Shown here piece after piece: positions 7,814-16,942 of a DNA stretch of 64,000 nucleotides. Source of the stretch: Rhodoferax mekongensis. Lineage in GTDB: Bacteria; Pseudomonadota; Gammaproteobacteria; Burkholderiales; Burkholderiaceae_C. The translations under genes and the position numbers were made by a program. The notes under the pieces were generated by a model. It searched no databases. It saw only the letters and a program-made list of their open reading frames with translations, and was not told where the DNA came from. The DNA lies in assembly GCF_032191775.1 (NCBI RefSeq), contig NZ_CP132507.1, positions 2,257,001 through 2,321,000 on the forward strand. The letters run 5' to 3'. Numbering within the stretch: the stretch's first letter is position 1; each line of letters opens with the position of its first letter.

Positions 7814-9871
7814 TTATTGGACAGACATGCCTTGGTGGCGCAATAGGGCGTCCAAGGAGGGTTTACGGCCGCGGAAAGCCTTGAACGACTCCATGGCGGG
7901 CCGGCTACCGCCGGCTTCGAGAATGGCTGTGCGGTAGCGTTTTCCGGTTTCCGGATTTGCGCTGCCGTCAGCTCCCACGGTCTCTTCAAAGGCCGCGTAT
8001 GCATCTGCGCTCAGTACCTCTGCCCACTTGTAGCTGTAATAGCCTGCCGCGTAGCCTCCGGCGAAAATGTGGCTGAACGTATGCGCGGTGCGGCTCCAAG
8101 CCGGTGACTGCAACACGGCAACCTCATCCCTCACTTGTTTCAGCAGCGGCATGATGTCGTTGCCGGGCGTGTGCTGGGAATGCAACAACATGTCAAACAA
8201 AGCAAACTCTATTTGGCGCAGCGTTTGCATGCCGCTCTGGAAATTCTTGGCGGCCAACATCTTTTCGAACAGTGCGCGTGGCAGGGGTTCGCTGGTATCC
8301 ACGTGGGCGGTCATGTGTTGAAGCACATTCCACTCCCAGCAGAAATTTTCCATGAACTGGCTGGGCAGCTCCACCGCATCCCACTCCACGCCACTGATGC
8401 CGGATACATCCCGCTCGTTCACCTGGGTCAGCATGTGGTGCAGGCCGTGGCCGAACTCGTGGAACAGTGTCGTCACATCATCGTGAGACAGCAGGGCCGG
8501 TTTTTTGACGCCGTTGACTTCGATGCCGTCGGCAAAGTTGCAGACCAAGTGGGCGACCGGGGTCTGCAAGGTGCCGGTGTCCGGACGCAGCCAACGGGTG
8601 CGCACATCGTCCATCCAGGCGCCACCGCGCTTGCCGCTTCGGGCGCTCGGGTCCAGGTAAAACTGTCCGATCAGCTTGCGGCCCTGCGGGCCGACCCGTT
8701 CCATGCGGTAGAACGATACGCCGGCGTTCCAGACCGGTGCGGTGTCCGGGCTGATTTCCACATCGAACAGCGTTTCGATGATTTTGAACAAGCCCGCCAA
8801 CACCTTGGGGAACGTGAAGTACTGTTTGACCTCTTGCTCGCTGAAGGCATAACGGGCTTCTTTGAGCTTTTCAGAGATATACGGCCAGTCCCATGGTTGC
8901 GGGTCGATGAGCTGCAATTCATCCTTGGCAAAAGCGCGAAGGTCTGCCACGTCCTTTTCCGCGAAGGGGCGTGCTTTGCGGGCCAGGTCCCGCAGGAAGC
9001 GGATGACGGTGTCAGGAGAGTCCGCCATCTTGGGCACCACCGACAGCGTGGCGAAGTCGGGGTAACCGAGAAGCTGGGCTTCTTCTTTGCGCAGGGCCAG
9101 AATGCCGTTGATGACCTCGGTGTTGTCGAATTTACGGAAATCTTCGGCAGCTTCTTGGGATGCGCGGGTCGCATAGGCCCGGTAGAGCATGCCCCGCAGG
9201 GTGCTGCTGGTAGCGAACTGCATGACCGGCAGGTAGCACGGCATTTTGAGCGTGAGCTTGTAGCCTTCTTTGCCCTCAGCTTCTGCAGCGCTGCGGGCAG
9301 CTTGCACCACATCGGCCGGTACACCCTCCAGTTCAGCCAGAGTGGCGTAGTAGCTGAAGGCGTCCGTGGCGTCGAGCGTGTTTTCGCTGAATTTTTGCCC
9401 CAATTCAGCCTGCTTTTCCTGGATCTCGGCAAACCGTTCGCGCGCTGCGCCTTGCAGGTCGGCGCCGCCCAGTACGAAGTTGCGCACGGCATTTTTGTGT
9501 GCTTGCAACTGCTCTGAGTTCAGCCGGGCTGTGTCGATGGCTTTGTACTTGGCAAACAGGCGTTCGTCGGCGCCGAGACGGGTCCAGAACTCAGTCACCT
9601 TGGGCAGGGCCGCGTTGTACGCGGCGCGCAGCTCGGGGCTGTCTGCTACGCTGTTCAAGTGACTTACGGCACCCCAAGCCAAACCCAAGCGTTCGGTTGC
9701 CACATCCAGCACCGACGCGATGGCCGTCCACTCTGCAGGAAAAGATGCTGCCGTTACTTGCTCCAGAGCAGCATCGGCGCTGGCAAGAAGTTCGTCTACC
9801 GCCGGGCCGACGTCAGCGGGTGTGATGCGGTCGAAAAGAGGGAGCGGGGCGTTTTGGAGCAGTGGATTCAT
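7814..9871 (-). CDS. prlC: Oligopeptidase A (M3 zinc metallopeptidase)
   Basis: Cytoplasmic zinc peptidase that degrades short peptides, including cleaved signal peptides. 685 residues, matching E. coli OpdA/PrlC. The zinc motif HEFGH is at 471-475 (TTLFHEFGHGLHHML), with the third ligand Glu expected in the block that follows. The substrate-binding tyrosines of the C-terminal helix region (AGGYAAGYYSYKWAEVLSADAY) are present. No strong Shine-Dalgarno is visible before ATG 9871. It lies 50 bases after folD. Confidence 0.95.
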   Translation of the reverse strand: MNPLLQNAPLPLFDRITPADVGPAVDELLASADAALEQVTAASFPAEWTAIASVLDVATERLGLAWGAVSHLNSVADSPELRAAYNAALPKVTEFWTRLGADERLFAKYKAIDTARLNSEQLQAHKNAVRNFVLGGADLQGAARERFAEIQEKQAELGQKFSENTLDATDAFSYYATLAELEGVPADVVQAARSAAEAEGKEGYKLTLKMPCYLPVMQFATSSTLRGMLYRAYATRASQEAAEDFRKFDNTEVINGILALRKEEAQLLGYPDFATLSVVPKMADSPDTVIRFLRDLARKARPFAEKDVADLRAFAKDELQLIDPQPWDWPYISEKLKEARYAFSEQEVKQYFTFPKVLAGLFKIIETLFDVEISPDTAPVWNAGVSFYRMERVGPQGRKLIGQFYLDPSARSGKRGGAWMDDVRTRWLRPDTGTLQTPVAHLVCNFADGIEVNGVKKPALLSHDDVTTLFHEFGHGLHHMLTQVNERDVSGISGVEWDAVELPSQFMENFCWEWNVLQHMTAHVDTSEPLPRALFEKMLAAKNFQSGMQTLRQIEFALFDMLLHSQHTPGNDIMPLLKQVRDEVAVLQSPAWSRTAHTFSHIFAGGYAAGYYSYKWAEVLSADAYAAFEETVGADGSANPETGKRYRTAILEAGGSRPAMESFKAFRGRKPSLDALLRHQGMSVQ

Positions 9872-9921
9872 GGTGCCAGAGGTGTGCGATTCAGAGCTAT
9901 GCAGATGCGGGCGAGGCGTGA

Positions 9922-10800
9922 CTAAACAAGGCCACGCGCGGCCGCGTCACGCTCTGCAGATTCCATGGTGTTGACCAGCAGCATGGTGATGGTCATGGGG
10001 CCCACGCCGCCGGGCACCGGAGTGATGTAACCGGCCACCTGGCTGACGCCCGCGTAGTCCACATCGCCGCACAGTTTGCCTTCGTCGTTGCGGTTCATGC
10101 CCACATCGATGACCACGGCGCCTGGCTTGACCATGTCGGCTGTCAATACATTGCGCTTGCCCACTGCCGCCACAATCACATCGGCTTGCAAGGTCATCGC
10201 TTTGAGGTCGGATGTCGCGCTGTGGCACATGGTGACCGTAGCGCTCTTTTGCAGCAACATCATGGCCATGGGTTTGCCCACGATGTTGGAGCGGCCGATC
10301 ACCACGGCATGCTTGCCGCGCAAGTCATAACCAATGCTCTCCAGCATTTTCATGCAGCCGTAAGGAGTGCAGGGCCAGAAACCGGGCTGGCCCACCATCA
10401 GCGCGCCGGCGCTGGCGATGTGAAAGCCGTCCACGTCTTTGGTTGGGGCGATGGATTCGATGACTTTGTTGGCATCAATGTGTGCGGGTAAGGGCAGCTG
10501 CACCAGGATGCCATGGATAGACGGGTCGTTGTTGAGTGCCTCCACCCGGGCGAGCAACTCGGCTTCGGTCATGCTGGCGTCGTACTTCTCCAGCACCGAA
10601 TGCAAGCCCGCATCCGAGCAAGCCTTCACCTTGTTGCGCACATAGACCTGAGAAGCAGGGTTGTCGCCAACCAAAACCACAGCCAGTCCTGGAGTGAGGC
10701 CTCGGGCCTTGAGTGCGTCGGTGCGGCGGGCAACGTCGGCTCGGAGTTGGGCGGCGAGGGCATTGCCGTCGATGATCTGGGCAGTGGTGGAAGCTGTCAT
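9922..10800 (-). CDS. folD: Bifunctional methylenetetrahydrofolate dehydrogenase/cyclohydrolase
   Basis: Interconverts 5,10-methylene-, 5,10-methenyl- and 10-formyl-tetrahydrofolate in the cytoplasm. 292 residues. The start at 10800 gives [18 protein letters not shown], the usual FolD N-terminus. YVRNKVKAC carries the catalytic Lys, [12 protein letters not shown] is the nucleotide-binding segment, and [10 protein letters not shown] is the C-terminal signature. A hairpin with a T-tract on this strand (10816-10846) lies just upstream, so folD needs its own promoter within or beyond the repeat at 10812-10870, or depends on read-through. Confidence 0.96.
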   Translation of the reverse strand: MTASTTAQIIDGNALAAQLRADVARRTDALKARGLTPGLAVVLVGDNPASQVYVRNKVKACSDAGLHSVLEKYDASMTEAELLARVEALNNDPSIHGILVQLPLPAHIDANKVIESIAPTKDVDGFHIASAGALMVGQPGFWPCTPYGCMKMLESIGYDLRGKHAVVIGRSNIVGKPMAMMLLQKSATVTMCHSATSDLKAMTLQADVIVAAVGKRNVLTADMVKPGAVVIDVGMNRNDEGKLCGDVDYAGVSQVAGYITPVPGGVGPMTITMLLVNTMESAERDAAARGLV

Positions 10801-10811
10801 TCTTGATCTTG

Positions 10812-10870
10812 AAGTAAAAACGCCCGCAGCGAAGGCAGGGCGGGCGCAGGTAGCTATAAAGTTGGTAGCG
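10812..10870 (-). repeat. Dispersed 60-bp element, copy 2
   Basis: On the minus strand: CGCTACC, ACTTTATAGCTACC, TGCGCCCG, then a hairpin with GGGCG and TTTTTAC. It fills the gap between the regulator gene and folD; its 5' end abuts the regulator stop codon. Confidence 0.7.
10816..10846 (-). terminator. Intrinsic terminator of the two-component operon, inside the repeat
   Basis: CGCCCGC (10821-10827) pairs with GCGGGCG (10840-10846). On the minus strand the hairpin is followed by five T. The distal half of repeat copy 2 supplies the hairpin. Confidence 0.75.
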
Positions 10871-11497
10871 TCAGGTTTTCGGGGTGTTCTGGCCGAGTGC
10901 AATTTTCAGCAGGTCGGCCACCGTGTTGGCACTGAGCTTTTCCATGATGTTGGCGCGGTGCGCCTCCACCGTCTTGATGCTGATGCCCAGGTCATCCGCA
11001 ATCTGCTTGTTCAGGCGGCCCGCGACAATGCGCTCCAGCACTTGGCTTTCACGCAAGGTCAACTTGGAGAGCAGGGCGTCACGGTTGACCGCCAATTGGT
11101 AGTCGGCAAAGGTGTCCTTGGCGTGATCGAGCATGCGTTCCACGAGACTGACCAGTTGGTCTTCCTTGAAGGGCTTCTGGATGAAATCCATGGCGCCTTT
11201 TTTCATGCTGTCCACGGCCATGGGCACGTCGCCGTGACCGGTGATGAACACGATAGGCAAAGGGGACTTGGCTTCGATCAGCCGGGTCTGCAGTTCCAAG
11301 CCCGTCATGCCACCCATTCGGATGTCGACGATCAGGCAGGCCACTTCACGCGCGTCATAGCGACTCAGGAAAGACTCCGCAGAATCAAAACACCGAACCC
11401 GGTACCCCTTGCCCTCCAGCAACCATTGCAGCGAATCGCGCACTGCTTCGTCATCGTCTACGACGTAAACCGTTCCTTTTTTGGGGATCAAGCTCAT
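10871..11497 (-). CDS. FixJ/DctR-type response regulator
   Basis: 208 residues. The receiver domain (about 8-120) has acidic residues VVDDDE, the phosphoacceptor Asp in CLIVDIRM, and Lys in FIQKPFK. The output is a LuxR/FixJ-type helix-turn-helix (about 140-200: [20 protein letters not shown], then [15 protein letters not shown]). It starts 4 bases after the stop of the sensor kinase and is surely its partner. Related systems respond to C4-dicarboxylates (DctSR), oxygen (FixLJ) or tetrathionate (TtrSR); the signal here is unknown. Confidence 0.9.
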   Translation of the reverse strand: MSLIPKKGTVYVVDDDEAVRDSLQWLLEGKGYRVRCFDSAESFLSRYDAREVACLIVDIRMGGMTGLELQTRLIEAKSPLPIVFITGHGDVPMAVDSMKKGAMDFIQKPFKEDQLVSLVERMLDHAKDTFADYQLAVNRDALLSKLTLRESQVLERIVAGRLNKQIADDLGISIKTVEAHRANIMEKLSANTVADLLKIALGQNTPKT

Positions 11498-11501
11498 TCA
11501 G

Positions 11502-14048
11502 TTATCCGAGGTTGGGTTGGGGGGCCGGTGGCTCCGAGTAGGTCAGCGTACCGGTGTCGTTCAGGGGCACCCAGAATGAAAACCGGCAGCCCACAACGTC
11601 ATCTCCATTGTAGATGTTCTCCGCGGTCATTCGCCCCAGGTGGGACTCGACGATGGACCGGCACAAGGATAGCCCTATCCCCATGCCGTCTGCCTTGGTG
11701 GAATAGAACGCTTCATATAGGCGGGCCATGACTTCAGGCGCCAGTCCCTTGCCGGTGTCCTGCACGGAAAACTCCACAACCGGCTTATCGTCAATGCGCT
11801 TGGGCAATACACGCAGCTCCACGATGCGGTCCGAAGTTTGACGCAGCGCGGAGTCTATGGATTCGGCCGCGTTGCGCAGCAGGTTGACCAGCACCTGTTC
11901 AATCAGTATGGGGTCCACCATGACCTGAGGAATACGGGCTGCGACGTAGTGGTTCAGGCGCACGTTGAAGCGCCGCAACTCGATTTCAGCCAACTCCACT
12001 GCTTCGGCCACCATGGTGGACACCTCGGATGGTGTTCGGTTTGGCTCGCTACGCTTCACAAAGCTGCGGATGCGCTGAATGATCTGCCCCGCGCGCTGTG
12101 CCTGCTTGGCAGTCTTCTCCAGGGCAATCAGCAAATCCGGCTCTGTGATCTGCTTATCCTTGATACGCGAGACCATGCCGTTGCAATAGTTGTTGATGGC
12201 CGTGAGCGGCTGGTTCAACTCATGCGCCACGCTCGAGGCCATTTCGCCCATGGTGATGAGTCGGCTGGCAGTTTGGGCGCGCTCTGCTTGGGTGGCGGCC
12301 TGCTCTTCGGCAAGGCGACGGGTGGTGATGTCGGTGGCAATCACCATTTGGGCCAAGCGGCCGTCCACCCAGCTCAGGTAACGGGTGCGCACTTCGAGCC
12401 ACTTGCCTAACGCCTCAATAAAGATTTCTGCACTTTCAGGATCGCTGTCAGGCAAGGTAGTGGTCGGCAGACCTGCGAAGGAGTCGACGCTGTCATCCGA
12501 GTCGTCGTTGGTCGGGCTGTTGGGCATGCCGGCCTCCGCCACCAGTTGCAGGTGTCCGCCGGCTTGTACGCCGAACCACTGCCGGTAGAGTTTGTTGGCA
12601 AACAGCAGTTCGTCGCTGCCCAAAGGGGCCACGGAGATGGACGCGTCCAGTGCCTCCAGCACGGTGGTGAATCGCTGGTGCGAGGCGGTTAGCTGTTCCC
12701 GCACGCGGTTGGGCTCGGTGATGTCCGTCATCGAGGTGACCCAACCGGTCTGGGTCCCCATGGCGTCAATCAGCGGAGATACATACAAGCGGGCATCGAA
12801 CAGGCTTCCGTCTTTTCGCTTCACGCGCACCTGTATCCCGCCGGGGGTTGCGTTCCCGGTCAGCTCCTCCTCCAGTCTGGCAGCCACGTGTTCACGTTCG
12901 CTGTCAGGCCAATAGGGGAAAGGGGCTGTTCGCCCCACCAGGTCGGACTCTGTCCAGCCGGTCATCTGGCAGAAGGCTGCATTTACGTAGGTAATGCGAC
13001 CCTGCAAGTCCATGGCCCGCATCCCCGTGAGCATGGAGTTTTCCATGGCGCGGCGGAAGTTGGTTTCCGACATGAGTGCCTGCTGGGCTTGCAGGCGTCT
13101 GCGGGTATGTCGCCAATTGGCTATCAACATCCATGCGGTCATCACGCTCAAAGTGCTCACCAGCCAAAACAGGCCGCTACCAATCACGCCCAATGATGCA
13201 CGGTAAGCCTGGGCGCGAATGACCAGACCCGAGCCGACCGGCGAGACGGGCATGGAGTATTCATTCCCCGGGTTGGCCCAAGGCAAAAAACGGCTGACCA
13301 GCTTGCGTCCGGGGATGCTGGTGCCCGCCAGCAAACGCCCGGTGGAGTCCTGCAGCGAAATCGCATAGCGGGCGGATACCTCTGACGGTACGCCATATCT
13401 ATAGAGCCCGTCTATGGAGTATTCGGTAATCAGCACGCCCGAGAAGCGGCCCTTGTTGTTCAAGGGAATGAACATTTGCAACAGAGGCGCCTCATCCTTT
13501 GCCAACGGGGGTTGGACGTACAGCAGCTGGTTCAGCTGGCGGGTGAGGGCGTAGCCGGTATCGCGATCTTGTTTGAGAAGTACATCCCCGGGTATGTAGT
13601 AAGGCCCTATGGTGTTGGCTCCCATGCCCTGGCTCGCTCGGGTACGCTTTTTCTCATCCACCCACGCCATGGCCTGAACTTCGGGGTACTGATCCAGCAG
13701 GTTGGCGGCGCGGGCTTTGAAATCGTTGGCGTCTATCTCCCGATTGGCCAGTTCACGAGCAATACGGGTGATCTGTTCCTGGCGCTCCAGCAACCGAAGG
13801 CGAAGGCGTTGCTGGGTGTACTCGACGTCGCGCTGCACGGCCTCCTGTTCGCGGTCCATTTCCTCCAGCCGGAGGTAACCCAAGGCCGCCACGATGGCGG
13901 CAAAAAACAATAACACCGCAGCGAGTGGGGCCAACATGGCTACCCGGTCCTGGCGGTGCGGGGTCAGCCGGTGCCACCAGCGTTTGGCGCCATCCACCGT
14001 CGGAATAGCCAGCGGCTTGGGCAGAGAGATCACTTTGTAAAAAGGCAT
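11502..14048 (-). CDS. Membrane PAS sensor histidine kinase (DctS/FixL type)
   Basis: 848 residues from ATG 14048; a longer reading would add 17 residues without support. TM1 is near residues 36-60, then a periplasmic sensor of about 220 residues, then TM2 (LFWLVSTLSVMTAWMLI). Two PAS domains follow (about 320-440 and 455-570). The H-box is MASSVAHELNQPLTAINNYC, followed by HATPase boxes (LVNLLRNAAES, DTGKGLAPEV, GIGLSLCRSIVESH). H-E-L-N-Q-P is typical of FixL/DctB/DctS kinases. It is divergent from aceE; a role linked to carbon flux through pyruvate is inference only. Confidence 0.9.
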   Translation of the reverse strand: MPFYKVISLPKPLAIPTVDGAKRWWHRLTPHRQDRVAMLAPLAAVLLFFAAIVAALGYLRLEEMDREQEAVQRDVEYTQQRLRLRLLERQEQITRIARELANREIDANDFKARAANLLDQYPEVQAMAWVDEKKRTRASQGMGANTIGPYYIPGDVLLKQDRDTGYALTRQLNQLLYVQPPLAKDEAPLLQMFIPLNNKGRFSGVLITEYSIDGLYRYGVPSEVSARYAISLQDSTGRLLAGTSIPGRKLVSRFLPWANPGNEYSMPVSPVGSGLVIRAQAYRASLGVIGSGLFWLVSTLSVMTAWMLIANWRHTRRRLQAQQALMSETNFRRAMENSMLTGMRAMDLQGRITYVNAAFCQMTGWTESDLVGRTAPFPYWPDSEREHVAARLEEELTGNATPGGIQVRVKRKDGSLFDARLYVSPLIDAMGTQTGWVTSMTDITEPNRVREQLTASHQRFTTVLEALDASISVAPLGSDELLFANKLYRQWFGVQAGGHLQLVAEAGMPNSPTNDDSDDSVDSFAGLPTTTLPDSDPESAEIFIEALGKWLEVRTRYLSWVDGRLAQMVIATDITTRRLAEEQAATQAERAQTASRLITMGEMASSVAHELNQPLTAINNYCNGMVSRIKDKQITEPDLLIALEKTAKQAQRAGQIIQRIRSFVKRSEPNRTPSEVSTMVAEAVELAEIELRRFNVRLNHYVAARIPQVMVDPILIEQVLVNLLRNAAESIDSALRQTSDRIVELRVLPKRIDDKPVVEFSVQDTGKGLAPEVMARLYEAFYSTKADGMGIGLSLCRSIVESHLGRMTAENIYNGDDVVGCRFSFWVPLNDTGTLTYSEPPAPQPNLG

Positions 14049-14214
14049 TGCCCGAGTGTAGAGGAGGGGCCGGTGGCGGACTGTTTCCAAGTGCTGCAAA
14101 GCAGCATAAATATTTCACTATACAAAATCAATAAGCATGATTTGAAATTTCAATTTAAATATGAGAAACTAGGCGTACCGCACTAAATTACGCCAAAGCA
14201 AACAGGAGACTTCG
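14049..14214 (+). promoter_or_regulatory. AT-rich promoter region of the pyruvate dehydrogenase operon
   Basis: Bases 14105-14170 are far more AT-rich than the surroundings. They contain the perfect palindrome TTGAAATTTCAA (14142-14153). Downstream GGCGTA (14172-14177) and TACGCC (14189-14194) form an inverted repeat with an 11-base spacer, just before the aceE ribosome binding site AGGAG. These are candidate operator sites for control of aceE and/or the divergent sensor kinase; no known regulator motif is assigned. Confidence 0.5.
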
Positions 14215-16923
14215 ATGGCAGCAGTTCCCCAGAATCCCTTGGGCACGTCCGACATGGACAGCCAGGAAACCCGCGAATGGATGGACGCGCTCAGCGCTGT
14301 CATCGAGGCCGAGGGCCCCGAGCGCGCGCACTTTCTGCTGGAGCAACTGCTCGAGCACGCACGCCAGAAGAGCATTGACATGCCTTTCTCGGCCACTACT
14401 GGCTATGTAAATACCATTGAGCCCCAGGACGAAGAGCGTTCCCCCGGCAACCTCGAAATTGAAGAACGCCTGCGCGCCTATATGCGCTGGAATGCCATGG
14501 CCATGGTCGTGAAGGCCAACCGCCACAACCCCGCAGATGGTGGGGACTTGGGTGGTCACATCGGTTCCTTTGCCTCCTTGGCCAGCCTGTTTGGCGCCGG
14601 TTTCAACCACTTCTGGCACGCCGAGAGTGAAAACCATGGTGGCGACTGCCTCTACATCCAGGGTCACGTGTCCCCAGGCGTGTATGCACGCGCCTACCTG
14701 GAAGGTCGCCTGACCGAAGAGCAGTTGTTGCACTTCCGTCAGGAGGTGGACGGCAAGGGCTTGTCCAGCTACCCGCACCCCAAGCTGATGCCCGAGTTCT
14801 GGCAGTTCCCCACCGTGTCCATGGGCTTGGGCCCGTTGATGGCGATCTACCAGGCCCGTTTCCTCAAATACCTGCACGCCCGCGGCATTGCCAACACCGA
14901 AAACCGCAAGGTCTGGGTGTTCTGCGGCGACGGCGAAATGGACGAAGTCGAATCCCTGGGCGCCATCGGCCTGGCTGCCCGTGAAGGCTTGGACAACCTG
15001 ATCTTCGTGATCAACTGCAACCTGCAGCGCTTGGACGGCCCGGTGCGCGGCAACGGCAAGATCATCCAAGAGCTGGAAGGTGAATTCCGCGGTGCGGGAT
15101 GGAACGTGATCAAGCTGCTGTGGGGCTCCGGCTGGGACCCCTTGCTGGCACGCGACAAAGATGGCGCGCTCAAGAAAATCATGATGGAAACCCTGGACGG
15201 CGACTACCAGGCCATGAAGGCCAACGACGGTGCCTACGTCCGCAAGCATTTCTTCGGCAAAGACCCCCGCACCCTGGAGATGGTCTCCAAGATGTCGGAC
15301 GAAGAAATCTTCGACCTGCGCCGTGGCGGCCACGATTCCAAGAAGGTCTACGCAGCGTTCCACAAAGCCGTGAACCACAAGGGCGAGCCCACTGTCTTGT
15401 TGATCAAGACCGTCAAGGGCTTCGGCATGGGCAAGGCCGGTGAAGGCAAGAACACCGTGCACCAGACCAAGAAGCTGACCGACGAAGACATCAAGGCCTT
15501 CCGCGACCGCTTCAACATTCCTGTGCCAGACAGCGAGTTGCCCAAGGTGCCGTTCTACAAGCCCGCAGACGACACCCCGGAAATGAAGTACCTGCACGAG
15601 CGCCGCAAGGCCTTGGGTGGCTACCTGCCACACCGCCGCACCAAGGCGGACGAAAGCTTCACTGTGCCGTCCCTGGAAACCTTCAAGGCTGTGATCGAAC
15701 CCACTGCCGAAGGCCGTGAGATTTCCACCACCCAAGCCTATGTGCGTTTCCTGACACAGTTGCTGCGCGACCAGGCCTTGGGCCCACGCGTGGTGCCGAT
15801 TCTGGTGGACGAGGCCCGCACCTTCGGTATGGAAGGTCTGTTCCGCCAAGTGGGTATTTACAACCCCGCGGGCCAGCAGTACACCCCGGTCGATAAAGAC
15901 CAAGTCATGTACTACAAGGAAGACAAGGCTGGCCAGATCCTGCAGGAAGGTATCAACGAAGCTGGCGGCATGAGCAGCTGGATTGCCGCTGCCACCAGTT
16001 ACTCCACCAGCAACCGCATCATGGTGCCGTTCTACGTGTACTACTCCATGTTTGGCTTCCAGCGCATTGGCGACCTGGCCTGGGCGGCGGGCGACATGCA
16101 AGCCCGCGGCTTCCTGCTGGGTGGCACCTCTGGCCGGACCACGCTCAACGGCGAAGGCCTGCAGCACGAAGACGGTCACAGCCATATCCTTGCCAACACC
16201 ATCCCCAACTGCGTGAGCTACGACCCGACCTTTGCGCACGAAGTGGCTGTCATCATGCATGACGGTTTGAAGCGCATGGTCGAGAAGCAGGAAAACGTCT
16301 TTTACTACCTGACGCTGCTGAACGAAAACTATGCGATGCCCGGGCTGAAGGCCGGTACCGAAGAGCAGATCATCAAGGGCATGTACCTCTGCAAGGAAGG
16401 TCCCGCGCTCACCAAGAAGGCACCCCGCGTGCAACTCCTGGGCTCCGGCACCATCCTGCGCGAGAGCTTTGCGGCGCAAGAACTGCTGGAAAAAGACTGG
16501 GGCATTGGCGCTGACGTGTGGAGCTGCCCAAGCTTCAACGAACTGACCCGCGACGGTCAGGACGCAGACCGCTGGAACCTGCTGCACCCGCTGGAGACAC
16601 CGCGCGTACCTTTCGTGGCCGAGCAACTGAACAAGTCCACCGGCCCCGTGATCGCGTCTACCGACTACATGAAGGCCTACGCCGAGCAAATCCGTCCGTT
16701 CGTGCCCAAGGGCCGCACGTACAAGGTGCTGGGTACCGACGGCTTTGGCCGTTCCGACTTCCGCAGCAAGCTGCGTGAGCACTTCGAGGTGAACCGCCAC
16801 TACATCGTGGTCGCCGCCCTGAAGGCGCTGAGCGAAGACGGTACCGTGCCCGTGGCCAAGGTGGCAGAAGCCATCGCCAAGTACGGCATCAACGCTGACA
16901 AAGTGAACCCCCTGTACGCCTAA
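14215..16923 (+). CDS. aceE: Pyruvate dehydrogenase E1 component, homodimeric
   Basis: Thiamine-diphosphate-dependent decarboxylase of the pyruvate dehydrogenase complex; decarboxylates pyruvate and acetylates the lipoyl groups of E2. 902 residues, the usual size of the single-chain E1 of proteobacteria (E. coli 887). The ThDP/Mg site GDGEMDEVES and the block GRTTLNGEGLQHEDGHSH are present. ATG 14215 is preceded by AGGAG. First gene of aceE-aceF-lpdA; aceF follows after 19 bases. Confidence 0.98.
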   Translation: MAAVPQNPLGTSDMDSQETREWMDALSAVIEAEGPERAHFLLEQLLEHARQKSIDMPFSATTGYVNTIEPQDEERSPGNLEIEERLRAYMRWNAMAMVVKANRHNPADGGDLGGHIGSFASLASLFGAGFNHFWHAESENHGGDCLYIQGHVSPGVYARAYLEGRLTEEQLLHFRQEVDGKGLSSYPHPKLMPEFWQFPTVSMGLGPLMAIYQARFLKYLHARGIANTENRKVWVFCGDGEMDEVESLGAIGLAAREGLDNLIFVINCNLQRLDGPVRGNGKIIQELEGEFRGAGWNVIKLLWGSGWDPLLARDKDGALKKIMMETLDGDYQAMKANDGAYVRKHFFGKDPRTLEMVSKMSDEEIFDLRRGGHDSKKVYAAFHKAVNHKGEPTVLLIKTVKGFGMGKAGEGKNTVHQTKKLTDEDIKAFRDRFNIPVPDSELPKVPFYKPADDTPEMKYLHERRKALGGYLPHRRTKADESFTVPSLETFKAVIEPTAEGREISTTQAYVRFLTQLLRDQALGPRVVPILVDEARTFGMEGLFRQVGIYNPAGQQYTPVDKDQVMYYKEDKAGQILQEGINEAGGMSSWIAAATSYSTSNRIMVPFYVYYSMFGFQRIGDLAWAAGDMQARGFLLGGTSGRTTLNGEGLQHEDGHSHILANTIPNCVSYDPTFAHEVAVIMHDGLKRMVEKQENVFYYLTLLNENYAMPGLKAGTEEQIIKGMYLCKEGPALTKKAPRVQLLGSGTILRESFAAQELLEKDWGIGADVWSCPSFNELTRDGQDADRWNLLHPLETPRVPFVAEQLNKSTGPVIASTDYMKAYAEQIRPFVPKGRTYKVLGTDGFGRSDFRSKLREHFEVNRHYIVVAALKALSEDGTVPVAKVAEAIAKYGINADKVNPLYA

Positions 16924-16942
16924 GCACTCCGGAGACAACAAC

